Assembly (NCBI RefSeq): GCF_000960085.1
Contig: NZ_JYGT01000004.1
Span: 62,001-126,000 of the forward strand
Reading direction: 5' to 3'
Source of the DNA: Streptococcus infantis
GTDB lineage: Bacteria > Bacillota > Bacilli > Lactobacillales > Streptococcaceae
Length of the DNA stretch: 64,000 nt
Each line of letters opens with the position of its first letter. The stretch's first letter is position 1. The position numbers and the translations under genes are program-made. This document shows, one piece after another, positions 14,006-22,499 of the stretch. Below the pieces are notes generated by a model. It searched no databases and was not told the origin of the DNA. It worked only from the letters and a program-made list of their open reading frames with translations.

Positions 14006-14893
14006 GTGAAAGTCAATAAAATTCGCATGAGGGAAACAATTATTTCATACGCGTTCCTAGCACCAGTATTAATCTTCTTTACCGTCTTCGTTTTAGCTCC
14101 AATGATCATGGGCTTCATCACTAGTTTCTTTAACTACTCGATGACTAGCTTTGAGTTTGTGGGCTTGGACAACTACATTCGTATGTTTAAAGACCCTGTC
14201 TTTACAAAATCTTTGATTAATACCGTAATCTTGGTAATCGGATCTGTACCAGTCGTAGTACTCTTCTCACTATTTGTGGCATCGCAAACTTACCAACAAA
14301 ATGCCGTTGCTAGATCTTTCTACCGTTTCGTTTTCTTCCTTCCTGTTGTAACAGGTAGTGTTGCCGTAACAGTAGTTTGGAAATGGATTTACGATCCACT
14401 ATCAGGTATTTTGAACTTCGTGCTTAAGTCAAGTCATATCATCAGCCAAAACATTTCTTGGTTGGGAGATAAAAACTGGGCTTTGATGGCGATTATGATT
14501 ATCCTTTTGACAACATCAGTTGGTCAACCAATCATTCTTTACATCGCTGCAATGGGTAATATTGATAACTCACTTGTAGAAGCAGCTCGTGTTGACGGTG
14601 CGACTGAGTTCCAAGTATTCTGGAAGATTAAATGGCCAAGCCTTCTTCCAACAACTCTTTATATCGCAATTATCACAACCATCAACTCATTCCAATGTTT
14701 CGCCTTGATTCAATTGTTGACATCTGGTGGTCCAAACTACTCAACAAGTACACTTATGTACTACCTATACGAAAAAGCCTTCCAATTGACTGAATATGGC
14801 TATGCCAATACTATTGGTGTATTCTTGGCAGTTATGATTGCCCTTGTCAGCTTCGCTCAATTCAAGATCCTCGGAAACGACGTAGAATACTAA
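14006..14893 (+). CDS. satB: Sialic-acid ABC transporter permease SatB
   Basis: MalF-type permease with six predicted membrane helices, starting with YAFLAPVLIFFTVFVLAPMI, and the EAA loop EAARVDGATEFQVFWKIKWPSLLP that contacts the ATPase. It pairs with SatC. Start choice: GTG at 14006 lies 8 nt after GAGG and gives MKVNKIRMRETIISY; an ATG at 13955 would add 17 mainly polar residues but has no visible ribosome-binding site. Stop is the same. Part of the satABC run. Confidence 0.88.
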   Translation: MKVNKIRMRETIISYAFLAPVLIFFTVFVLAPMIMGFITSFFNYSMTSFEFVGLDNYIRMFKDPVFTKSLINTVILVIGSVPVVVLFSLFVASQTYQQNAVARSFYRFVFFLPVVTGSVAVTVVWKWIYDPLSGILNFVLKSSHIISQNISWLGDKNWALMAIMIILLTTSVGQPIILYIAAMGNIDNSLVEAARVDGATEFQVFWKIKWPSLLPTTLYIAIITTINSFQCFALIQLLTSGGPNYSTSTLMYYLYEKAFQLTEYGYANTIGVFLAVMIALVSFAQFKILGNDVEY

Positions 14894-14908
14894 GGAAAGG
14901 AGACAGCT

Positions 14909-15748
14909 ATGCAATCTACACAAAAGAAACCTTTAACAGCCTTTACTGTTATTTCAACAATCATTTTGCTCTTATTAACTGTACTCTTTATCTTCCCATT
15001 CTACTGGATTTTGACAGGTGCATTCAAATCACAACCAGATACCATTATGATTCCACCACAATGGTTCCCTAAAGCTCCAACTATGGAGAACTTCCAACAA
15101 TTGATGGTGCAAAACCCAGCCTTGCAATGGATGTGGAACTCAGTCTTCATTTCTTTAGTAACTATGTTCTTGGTTTGTGCAACCTCTTCACTAGCAGGTT
15201 ATGTATTGGCTAAGAAACGTTTCTATGGACAACGCATTCTCTTTGCGATCTTTATCGCTGCCATGGCTCTTCCAAAACAAGTTGTCCTTGTGCCATTGGT
15301 ACGTATCGTCAACTTCATGGGAATCCATGACACTCTTTGGGCAGTTATCTTGCCTTTGATTGGATGGCCATTTGGGGTCTTCCTTATGAAACAGTTCAGT
15401 GAAAACATTCCGACAGAATTGCTCGAATCTGCTAAAATCGATGGATGTGGCGAGATTCGTACCTTCTGGAGCGTAGCTTTCCCTATCGTGAAACCAGGAT
15501 TTGCAGCTCTTGCAATCTTTACCTTCATCAATACTTGGAATGACTACTTCATGCAATTGGTAATGTTGACTTCACGCCAAAACTTGACCATCTCTCTCGG
15601 GGTTGCGACTATGCAGGCTGAGATGGCAACAAACTACGGTTTGATCATGGCAGGGGCTGCCCTTGCAGCTGTGCCAATCGTAACAGTCTTCCTTGTCTTC
15701 CAAAAATCCTTCACTCAAGGTATTACTATGGGAGCTGTCAAAGGATAG
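14909..15748 (+). CDS. satC: Sialic-acid ABC transporter permease SatC
   Basis: MalG-type permease, 279 residues, six predicted membrane helices, with EAA loop ESAKIDGCGEIRTFWSVAFPIVKP. It starts 15 nt after satB behind AAGGAGAC. With SatA and SatB it forms the main sialic-acid importer of the locus; the ATPase must come from elsewhere on the chromosome (MsmK-type, by knowledge of related species). Confidence 0.88.
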   Translation: MQSTQKKPLTAFTVISTIILLLLTVLFIFPFYWILTGAFKSQPDTIMIPPQWFPKAPTMENFQQLMVQNPALQWMWNSVFISLVTMFLVCATSSLAGYVLAKKRFYGQRILFAIFIAAMALPKQVVLVPLVRIVNFMGIHDTLWAVILPLIGWPFGVFLMKQFSENIPTELLESAKIDGCGEIRTFWSVAFPIVKPGFAALAIFTFINTWNDYFMQLVMLTSRQNLTISLGVATMQAEMATNYGLIMAGAALAAVPIVTVFLVFQKSFTQGITMGAVKG

Positions 15749-15829
15749 TACTCTGCGAAAATTGAATATAGTACAAATTGTTTATCAGTATGCAGAAGTA
15801 TAGTTGATAGACTAAGAGAATACAGGATA

Positions 15830-15891
15830 TATAAGTGTCTACAAAATGGAGAGGAGTTGCTTGCTTCACGAAGTTTTGTTAGACACTTATA
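15830..15891. repeat. Inverted repeat between satC and nanQ
   Basis: A 17-nt arm at 15830-15846 (TATAAGTGTCTACAAAA) pairs with 15874-15891 with one bulged T. The 27-nt loop contains GGAGAGGAG. It looks like a small intergenic repeat remnant or mRNA structure; no coding sequence seen. Confidence 0.55.
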
Positions 15892-15948
15892 AACTTACTG
15901 GCTAGACATCTTATGTCTGAAGGTATTAATCAGGTAAAGGAAATTACT

Positions 15949-16401
15949 ATGATTTTTGATGATTTAAAAAACATTAGCTTTTACAAGGGAATTCATCCAA
16001 ATCTGGACAAGGCTATTGATTATCTCTATGAGCATCGTAAAGATAACTTTGAATTAGGGAAATACGAGATTGATGGAGATAAAGTCTTTCTAGTTGTACA
16101 GGAAAATGTTCTCAACCAAGAAGAAAATGATCGCTTTGAGCATCATAAAAACTATGCAGATTTGCATTTATTAGTTGAAGGACATGAATATTCTAGTTAC
16201 GGTTCTCGTGTCAAAGATGAGGCTGTAGCCTTTGACGAAGCTAGCGATATCGGCTTTGTCCATTGTCATGAACAATACCCACTTTTATTGGGTTATCACA
16301 ATTTTGCAGTCTTTTTCCCAGGTGAACCTCATCAGCCTAATGGCTATGCAGGTATGGAAGATAAAGTTCGCAAATATTTATTTAAAATTTTAATCGATTA
16401 G
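15949..16401 (+). CDS. nanQ: YhcH/YjgK/YiaL-family sialate anomerase
   Basis: Cupin-like protein of the YhcH/EbgC family; in E. coli the homologue NanQ catalyses anomerisation of N-acetylneuraminate, speeding use of the sialidase product. The 150-residue protein (MIFDDLKNISFYKG) shows HLLVEGHEY and the conserved metal-site region HCHEQYPLLLGYHNFAVFFPGEPHQPN. The start at 15949 follows AAAGG; a further ATG at 15913 would add 12 residues without a good RBS. Lies in the satABC operon. Function by family is good; substrate by context. Confidence 0.8.
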   Translation: MIFDDLKNISFYKGIHPNLDKAIDYLYEHRKDNFELGKYEIDGDKVFLVVQENVLNQEENDRFEHHKNYADLHLLVEGHEYSSYGSRVKDEAVAFDEASDIGFVHCHEQYPLLLGYHNFAVFFPGEPHQPNGYAGMEDKVRKYLFKILID

Positions 16402-16421
16402 TCAGTTAGGAGGAGCAAACA

Positions 16422-17072
16422 ATGGCACATAAAGGATCTGGATTGATAAAAGCAGCATTCGATACGGATAACTTTCTTATGCGATTTTGTGAGAAGGTTT
16501 TAGACATCGTGACGGTCAACCTACTCTTTGTTGTGTCTTGTTTGCCTATTGTGACAATCGGAGTAGCAAAAATTAGTCTCTATCAGACAATCTTCGAAGT
16601 TAAGAGTAGTCGACGTGTTCCTGTTTTTAAAACTTATATGAGAGCCTTTAAGCAAAATTTGAAATTAGGTCTCCAGTTAGGTCTGTTGGAACTAGGAATT
16701 TTTCTGATTAGCGTTGTTGATTTATCTCTATTCTGGGGGCAAACCAGCCTAGGCTTCCAGCTAATTAAGGCCATTTGCTTAGGAATTCTGATATTTTTAA
16801 CACTAGTTATGTTGGCTAGCTATCCTATTGCAGCGCGTTATGACTTGACTTGGAAAGAAGTACTCCAAAAGGGCTTGCTCTTAGTTAGCTTTAACTTCGT
16901 GTGGTTCTTCTTGATGCTTGCGATTATTTTATTAATCATTATGCTTCTCTATCTATCAGGCTTTACTCTAGTGCTCGGTGGATCAGCATTTCTACTCTTT
17001 GGCTTTGGTCTTCTTGCCTTTTGCCAGGCTGGATTAATAGAAAAATTGTTTGCTAAATATCAAGCAGATTGA
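16422..17072 (+). CDS. DUF624 (YesL-like) membrane protein
   Basis: A 216-residue protein with about five hydrophobic helices. N-terminal motif DTDNFLMRFCEKVLDIVTVNLLFV and the repeated Leu-rich helices are typical of DUF624/YesL proteins found beside family-1 sugar ABC transporters. Role unknown; an accessory function in assembling or regulating the importer is a guess. It follows nanQ by 20 nt behind TTAGGAGGAG, ending the operon that starts at nanE. Confidence 0.75.
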   Translation: MAHKGSGLIKAAFDTDNFLMRFCEKVLDIVTVNLLFVVSCLPIVTIGVAKISLYQTIFEVKSSRRVPVFKTYMRAFKQNLKLGLQLGLLELGIFLISVVDLSLFWGQTSLGFQLIKAICLGILIFLTLVMLASYPIAARYDLTWKEVLQKGLLLVSFNFVWFFLMLAIILLIIMLLYLSGFTLVLGGSAFLLFGFGLLAFCQAGLIEKLFAKYQAD

Positions 17073-17080
17073 AAATGATA

Positions 17081-17094
17081 TGAAACTACTTTCA
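17081..17094. promoter_or_regulatory. Candidate NanR operator, site 4 (upstream of sialate lyase)
   Basis: Exact TGAAACTACTTTCA palindrome, 57 nt upstream of the -35 box; this spacing is identical to that at nanE. Confidence 0.6.
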
Positions 17095-17150
17095 AACATG
17101 AAAAGCTATGGAAGATGAATAGAAATTAAAATCTAAGTGGCTTGGATGTA

Positions 17151-17179
17151 TTGAAAGCGTTTTTCACAAGGTGTATACT
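17151..17179 (+). promoter_or_regulatory. Sialate lyase promoter with overlapping cre
   Basis: -35 TTGAAA (17151-17156), 17-bp spacer, -10 TATACT (17174-17179). The cre TTGAAAGCGTTTTTCA (17151-17166) overlaps the -35, the same design as at nanE. Confidence 0.75.
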
Positions 17180-17235
17180 AAAATAGTAAAAATCATCTGC
17201 TCAAAGCAGAAAATAAGAAATCTTAGGAGAAATCT

Positions 17236-18153
17236 ATGTCAGATTTAAAAAAATATGAAGGTGTTATTCCTGCCTTCTACGCATGTTATGATGATGAGGG
17301 AGAAGTAAGCCCAGAACGAACTCGTGCTTTGGTGCAATACTTCATTGATAAAGGTGTTCAAGGACTTTATGTTAACGGTTCTTCAGGTGAATGTATCTAC
17401 CAAAGTGTAGCAGACCGCAAGTTGATCTTGGAAGAAGTCATGGCTGTTGCTAAAGGTAAATTGACAATCATTGCTCACGTGGCTTGCAATAATACCAAAG
17501 ACAGTATCGAGCTTGGTCGCCATGCTGAAAGCTTGGGAGTAGATGCTATTGCAACAATCCCACCAATTTACTTCCGTTTGCCTGAGTACTCAGTAGCAAA
17601 ATACTGGAACGACATCAGTGCAGCAGCACCAAATACAGACTACGTTATCTATAACATTCCTCAATTGGCAGGAGTTGCTTTGACTCCAAGTCTTTACACA
17701 GAAATGTTGAAGAACCCACGTGTAATCGGTGTTAAAAACTCTTCAATGCCAGTTCAAGATATCCAAACTTTTGTAAGTCTTGGTGGTGATGATCATATCG
17801 TCTTTAATGGTCCAGATGAACAATTCCTCGGTGGTCGTCTCATGGGTGCTAAAGCTGGTATCGGTGGTACTTATGGTGCTATGCCAGAACTCTTCTTGAA
17901 ACTCAACCAATTGATTGCAGATAAAGACCTAGAAACAGCGCGTGAATTGCAATATGCAATCAACGCTATCATTGGTAAATTGACTGCTGCACATGGAAAC
18001 ATGTACGGTGTTATCAAAGAAGTCTTGAAAATCAATGAAGGGCTTAATATCGGATCAGTCCGTTCTCCACTTACACCAGTGACCGAAGAAGATCGTCCAG
18101 TTGTTGAAGCAGCTGCTCAATTGATTCGTGAAACTAAGGAGCGTTTCCTCTAA
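17236..18153 (+). CDS. nanA: N-acetylneuraminate lyase
   Basis: Aldolase splitting Neu5Ac into ManNAc and pyruvate (the name nanA is also used for the sialidase; here the lyase is meant). The 305-residue DapA/NPL-family barrel has NGSSGE near residue 47, the catalytic Tyr in DYVIYNIP and the Schiff-base Lys in VIGVKNSS. It heads a separate transcription unit with the ROK kinase 15 nt downstream. A second, truncated copy of its last codons is found in the island at 52612. Confidence 0.92.
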   Translation: MSDLKKYEGVIPAFYACYDDEGEVSPERTRALVQYFIDKGVQGLYVNGSSGECIYQSVADRKLILEEVMAVAKGKLTIIAHVACNNTKDSIELGRHAESLGVDAIATIPPIYFRLPEYSVAKYWNDISAAAPNTDYVIYNIPQLAGVALTPSLYTEMLKNPRVIGVKNSSMPVQDIQTFVSLGGDDHIVFNGPDEQFLGGRLMGAKAGIGGTYGAMPELFLKLNQLIADKDLETARELQYAINAIIGKLTAAHGNMYGVIKEVLKINEGLNIGSVRSPLTPVTEEDRPVVEAAAQLIRETKERFL

Positions 18154-18168
18154 TCAATAGGAGGCTTT

Positions 18169-19053
18169 ATGACTAATTACGTTGCAATTGATATTGGTGG
18201 AACTAATATCAAATATGGTTTGATTGACCAAGATGGACAACTGGTAGAGTCTCACGAAGTAGCAACTGAGGCACACAAGGGTGGTCCACACATCTTACAA
18301 AAAACAAAAGATATTGTAGCTAGCTATCTCGAAAAAGGTCCAGTGGCAGGTGTGGCGATTTCCTCTGCGGGAATGGTTGACCCTGATAAAGGTGAGATTT
18401 TCTATGCTGGTCCACAGATTCCGAACTATGCTGGGACTCAATTTAAAAAAGAAATTGAAGAAAGTTTCCAAGTTCCTTGTGAGATTGAAAATGATGTCAA
18501 CTGCGCAGGGCTAGCAGAAGCGGTATCTGGTTCAGGAGATGGTGCGGGCATAACGCTATGCTTAACCATTGGGACAGGTATCGGTGGTTGCTTAATCATC
18601 GATGGTCAGATTTTCCATGGTTTCAGCAATTCAGCCTGTGAAGTTGGCTATATGCATATGCAGGATGGAGCCTTCCAAGATTTAGCATCTACAACTGCTT
18701 TGGTGAAGTATGTAGCTGATGCTCATGGGGAAGATGTAGAGCATTGGAATGGTCGAAGAATTTTTAAAGAAGCTACCGAAGGCAATAAACTCTGTATGGA
18801 GGGGATTGACCGTATGGTAGATTATCTGGGAAAAGGTTTAGCAAATATTTGTTATGTGGTTAATCCAGAAGTTGTCATCCTTGGCGGTGGCATCATGGGA
18901 CAAGAAGCAATTTTAAAACCTAAGATTCGTAAGGCTTTGAAAGATGCCCTCGTTCCAAGCTTGGCAGATAAGACACAACTTGAATTTGCCCACCATCAGA
19001 ATACTGCCGGTATGCTCGGTGCTTATTATCATTTTAGAACCAAACATTCCTAA
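18169..19053 (+). CDS. nanK: ROK-family sugar kinase, probable N-acetylmannosamine kinase
   Basis: Phosphorylates ManNAc to ManNAc-6-P between lyase and epimerase. The 294-residue protein has the ROK phosphate-1 motif AIDIGGTNIKYGLI, IENDVNCAGLAE with the catalytic Asp, GTGIGGCLI and VILGGGIMG. The usual ROK zinc cluster (CxCGxxGC) is absent: the corresponding stretch reads ACEVGYMHMQDGAFQD, so this is a zinc-less variant. RBS AGGAGG lies close to ATG 18169. Part of it is duplicated at 52713-53033. Confidence 0.88.
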   Translation: MTNYVAIDIGGTNIKYGLIDQDGQLVESHEVATEAHKGGPHILQKTKDIVASYLEKGPVAGVAISSAGMVDPDKGEIFYAGPQIPNYAGTQFKKEIEESFQVPCEIENDVNCAGLAEAVSGSGDGAGITLCLTIGTGIGGCLIIDGQIFHGFSNSACEVGYMHMQDGAFQDLASTTALVKYVADAHGEDVEHWNGRRIFKEATEGNKLCMEGIDRMVDYLGKGLANICYVVNPEVVILGGGIMGQEAILKPKIRKALKDALVPSLADKTQLEFAHHQNTAGMLGAYYHFRTKHS

Positions 19054-19078
19054 ATTGGCTTTGCCAATTTAGGTTTTT
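19050..19078 (+). terminator. Terminator after nanK
   Basis: CTAAATTGGC, TTT loop, GCCAATTTAG, then GTTTTTT. The stem begins at the stop region of nanK. Confidence 0.9.
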
Positions 19079-19122
19079 TACATAAAAGCAAAGAGTAACT
19101 TGCTTACTAATGTCAAGGAATC

Positions 19123-19151
19123 TTGCATTTTTGACTTCGATATAGTATATT
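19123..19151 (+). promoter_or_regulatory. Possible promoter of the fucosidase gene
   Basis: TTGCAT (19123-19128), 17-bp spacer, TATATT (19146-19151). Only a moderate match; no NanR-type palindrome or cre is visible here. Confidence 0.35.
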
Positions 19152-19211
19152 TAAGTTAATTCAAATATATGCCAGTAACACTAACAGATATGAACTAAAG
19201 GAAAGCAATCA

Positions 19212-21368
19212 TTGACCTATAATCAACAAGAAAAATATAAAAGTAAAGTAAGCTCCCCTGAGGACCAAGAAACAGAAATCGCAGCTTACGGTCCACTGCC
19301 AAGTAAGGCCCAATTGGATTATCACAAGGAAGAATTAGCAGCATTTATCCATTACGGGATGAATACCTATACGGATTCTGAGTGGGGTAACGGTAGAGAA
19401 AATCCTCAAAACTTTAACCCGACTAACCTTGATACAGACCAGTGGATTAAGACATTGAAGGACGCTGGATTCAAACGAACAATTATGGTTGTTAAACACC
19501 ATGACGGATTTGTCATCTATCCTTCTCAATATACAAAACATACCGTAGCTGCTAGTCCATGGAAAAATGGTAAGGGTGACCTTCTTGAAGAAATCTCAAA
19601 ATCAGCGACTAAGTATGACATGAATATGGGTGTTTACCTATCGCCATGGGATGCCAATCATCCAAAATACCATGTTGCAACTGAGAAAGAGTACAACGAA
19701 TACTACCTCAACCAGCTCAAGGAAATCCTTGGGAATCCTAAATACGGAAATAACGGTAAGTTCATCGAAGTATGGATGGATGGTGCGCGTGGTAGTGGAG
19801 CTCAAAAAGTAACCTATACCTTTGACAAGTGGTTCGAGTACATCAAGAAAGCTGAAGGGGATATCGCTATCTTCTCTGCTCAACCGACAAGCGTCCGTTG
19901 GATTGGTAATGAACGTGGAATCGCTGGAGATCCAGTTTGGCATAAGGTCAAGAAAGCTAAAATCACTGACGATGTGAAGAATGAATATCTCAACCATGGA
20001 GATCAAGAAGGAGATATGTACTCAGTCGGTGAAGCAGACGTTTCTATCCGTTCAGGTTGGTTCTACCATGACAATCAACAGCCAAAATCAATCAAAGATT
20101 TGATGGATATTTACTTCAAGTCTGTTGGTCGTGGAACGCCACTCCTACTCAATATTCCACCTAATAAAGAAGGTAAATTCGCAGATGCAGATGTCGCTCG
20201 CTTGCAAGAATTCCGAGCAACCTTGGATCAAATGTATGCGACTGACTTCGCCAAGGGAGCAACTGTAACTGCAAGCTCTACTCGTAAGAATCACTTGTAT
20301 CAAGCAAGCAACCTAACAGATGGTAAGGATGATACTAGTTGGGCATTGTCAAATGATGCCAAGACAGGTGAATTCACTGTGGATCTCGGTCAAAAGAGAC
20401 GCTTTGACGTAGTCGAACTCAAAGAAGATATTGCTAAAGGTCAACGTATCTCTGGATTTAAGGTTGAAGTTGAGCTCAATGGTCGCTGGGTTCCATATGG
20501 AGAAGGTTCGACTGTTGGTTATCGTCGTCTCGTCCAAGGTCAACCTGTGGAAGCACAAAAGATTCGTGTGACTATCACGAATTCACAAGCAACTCCTATT
20601 TTGACAAACTTCTCTGTTTATAAGACACCAAGTAGCATCGAAAAAACAGATGGCTATCCTCTAGGTTTAGATTACCATTCAAATACAACAGCTGATAAAG
20701 CAAATACAACCTGGTATGACGAATCTGAAGGCGTCCGTGGAACATCCATGTGGACCAATCAAAAAGATGCTAGCGTAACCTACCGTTTCAATGGAACTAA
20801 GGCTTATGTCGTATCTACAGTGGATCCAAATCACGGTGAAATGTCTGTTTACGTGGATGGTCAAAAGGTTGTAGACGTACAAACTAATAACGCAGCTCGT
20901 AAACGTAGCCAGATGGTTTATGAAACAGATGACTTGGCTCCAGGTGAACACACCATCAAACTCGTCAACAAAACTGGCAAAGCGATTGCAACTGAAGGTA
21001 TCTACACGCTCAATAATGCTGGTAAAGGTATGTTTGAGTTGAAAGAAACTACCTATGAAGTTCAAAAAGGCCAACCAGTTACTGTTGCCATTAAACGTGT
21101 TGGTGGTAGCAAAGGAACAGCAACAGTCCATGTTGTAACAGAACCAGGAACAGGGGTTCATGGTAAAGTGTACAAGGACACAACAGCTGACTTGACCTTC
21201 CAAGATGGTGAAACTGAGAAAACAATCACGATTCCAACGATTGACTTTACAGAGCAAGCTGATTCAATCTTTGACTTCAAAGTGAAAATGACCAGCGTTT
21301 CTGACAATGCTCTTCTTGGATTCGCTTCAGAAGCGACGATTCGAGTGATGAAAGCTGAATTATTTTAG
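19212..21368 (+). CDS. GH29 alpha-L-fucosidase with CBM32-like and Calx-beta-like domains, no export or anchor signal
   Basis: Probable alpha-L-fucosidase cleaving terminal fucose from host glycans. Residues about 20-345 form the GH29 barrel (FIHYGMNTYTDSEWG, VVKHHDGFVIYPS, the nucleophile region IEVWMDGARG); about 345-470 is an F5/8-type (CBM32-like) domain; about 480-610 another beta domain; about 612-715 is Calx-beta-like. The start is TTG at 19212 behind AAAGGAAAG; no upstream frame offers a signal peptide, and the protein stops at MKAELF with no LPXTG. The domain set is typical of secreted enzymes, so this is either a cytoplasmic form or a gene that lost both ends. Family call is firm; localisation is open. 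Confidence 0.85.
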   Translation: MTYNQQEKYKSKVSSPEDQETEIAAYGPLPSKAQLDYHKEELAAFIHYGMNTYTDSEWGNGRENPQNFNPTNLDTDQWIKTLKDAGFKRTIMVVKHHDGFVIYPSQYTKHTVAASPWKNGKGDLLEEISKSATKYDMNMGVYLSPWDANHPKYHVATEKEYNEYYLNQLKEILGNPKYGNNGKFIEVWMDGARGSGAQKVTYTFDKWFEYIKKAEGDIAIFSAQPTSVRWIGNERGIAGDPVWHKVKKAKITDDVKNEYLNHGDQEGDMYSVGEADVSIRSGWFYHDNQQPKSIKDLMDIYFKSVGRGTPLLLNIPPNKEGKFADADVARLQEFRATLDQMYATDFAKGATVTASSTRKNHLYQASNLTDGKDDTSWALSNDAKTGEFTVDLGQKRRFDVVELKEDIAKGQRISGFKVEVELNGRWVPYGEGSTVGYRRLVQGQPVEAQKIRVTITNSQATPILTNFSVYKTPSSIEKTDGYPLGLDYHSNTTADKANTTWYDESEGVRGTSMWTNQKDASVTYRFNGTKAYVVSTVDPNHGEMSVYVDGQKVVDVQTNNAARKRSQMVYETDDLAPGEHTIKLVNKTGKAIATEGIYTLNNAGKGMFELKETTYEVQKGQPVTVAIKRVGGSKGTATVHVVTEPGTGVHGKVYKDTTADLTFQDGETEKTITIPTIDFTEQADSIFDFKVKMTSVSDNALLGFASEATIRVMKAELF

Positions 21369-21430
21369 AAAAATTAGCGAGTATAGATAAATGTCTATCG
21401 AGATTTTATGCAAAAAATTTTGAATGATAA

Positions 21431-21465
21431 AAAATCCTAAATTGTTAAAATCAATTTAGGATTTT
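21431..21465. terminator. Bidirectional terminator between fucosidase and nanR
   Basis: AAAATCCTAAATTG and CAATTTAGGATTTT form a perfect 14-bp stem around a 7-nt loop, with T runs on both strands. It serves the converging genes and covers the 3' end of nanR. Confidence 0.9.
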
Positions 21466-22307
21466 CCCTTTCTGTGATTTCTACGATAACCATTCAGTCT
21501 ATTATTCTCCCAATAGCTATTAAAGATTTTTTCTTTACTTTCGCGATCAATCTCTAGGAAATAAGCGTAGAGTAAATCAATGATAATCAGCATTGGAATC
21601 TGAGCAGAAATTCGTTGAATATAAGATGCTTGGTTTTGGCTTGCGACCAAAATAGTTTCTGTAAATGCTTGAGTATCCTTATTCGGTGAACTTGTAAATA
21701 GAACTGTCTTAGCTCCCATATCTTGGGCATCTAATAAACTATCGATGATGGACGGTGTTGTTCCTGAGAGGGAAAAACCAAAGACCAGACATTTTTCATC
21801 AATGATACTAGTCGTCCAGGCAAAACCGTCTGGATCTGTTAAGGCTTCACAGACGACACCCAATCTCATAAAACGTAGCTTCATCTCACGTGCGACTAGA
21901 CCAGAACTCCCAGTTCCGAAAAAATACACGCGTTCGGATTGCTCAATCATCTGAGCTACACGTTCCAACTGCTCATCGTCAATCAATCCTTGAGAAATTT
22001 CTCGCACATTCGCATAACTTCTGAGAACTCGTTGAGTCAAAGGATTCATATCCTGTTGAGGAGCAGAAAGAGTGTCTCTTTGTTGCTGATATTTGAAGAT
22101 GAATTCTCGATAGCCCTTAAAACCACATTTCTTGGCAAAACGAGTGAGCGCCGCCTGGGAAATATGAAGTTTTTGAGTAACTTGCTGAGAGGATAAGTCA
22201 TCATTTATGGTATCTGCCTGCAGAAAATAGCGGGCAATTTCTTGCTCTAAATCGGTCATCTCTTCAAAGTGAAGGTCGATAATCGTAGAGATATCTTGCT
22301 TATTCAT
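21456..22307 (-). CDS. nanR: RpiR-family regulator of the sialic-acid locus (NanR-like)
   Basis: Transcription factor with an N-terminal HTH_6 domain (SSQQVTQKLHISQAALTRFAK, about residues 38-60) and a C-terminal SIS sugar-phosphate sensor (VYFFGTGSSGLVAREM). The 283-residue protein starts at 22307 behind AAAAGGAGT; upstream in-frame codons belong to the promoter. By position next to the nan genes it is the likely local regulator, sensing a phosphorylated intermediate such as ManNAc-6-P (inference). Its own promoter holds a different palindrome (22326-22350). The four TGAAACTACTTTCA sites in the locus are its best candidate targets. Confidence 0.82.
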   Translation of the reverse strand: MNKQDISTIIDLHFEEMTDLEQEIARYFLQADTINDDLSSQQVTQKLHISQAALTRFAKKCGFKGYREFIFKYQQQRDTLSAPQQDMNPLTQRVLRSYANVREISQGLIDDEQLERVAQMIEQSERVYFFGTGSSGLVAREMKLRFMRLGVVCEALTDPDGFAWTTSIIDEKCLVFGFSLSGTTPSIIDSLLDAQDMGAKTVLFTSSPNKDTQAFTETILVASQNQASYIQRISAQIPMLIIIDLLYAYFLEIDRESKEKIFNSYWENNRLNGYRRNHRKGKS

Positions 22308-22325
22308 GGAACTCCTTTTATAGCT

Positions 22326-22350
22326 ATTTGCCAAAATTACTTTGGCAAAT
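22326..22350. promoter_or_regulatory. Perfect palindrome upstream of nanR
   Basis: ATTTGCCAAA and TTTGGCAAAT flank a 5-bp centre (25 bp in all), ending 19 nt before the nanR start codon on the minus strand. Candidate autoregulatory operator. Confidence 0.55.
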
Positions 22351-22499
22351 CTAACAAATAAAATAGCGCTTACCTCCATTATATCATAGAAAATAATTTT
22401 TGGGCCAAAAAGGAAAAGTCTTTTCTTTTTCCATAATTTTCTACCTAAATTATGGTACAATGAAGAGTGTGATTTTGATTAGAAATGAGATTGATGTGT

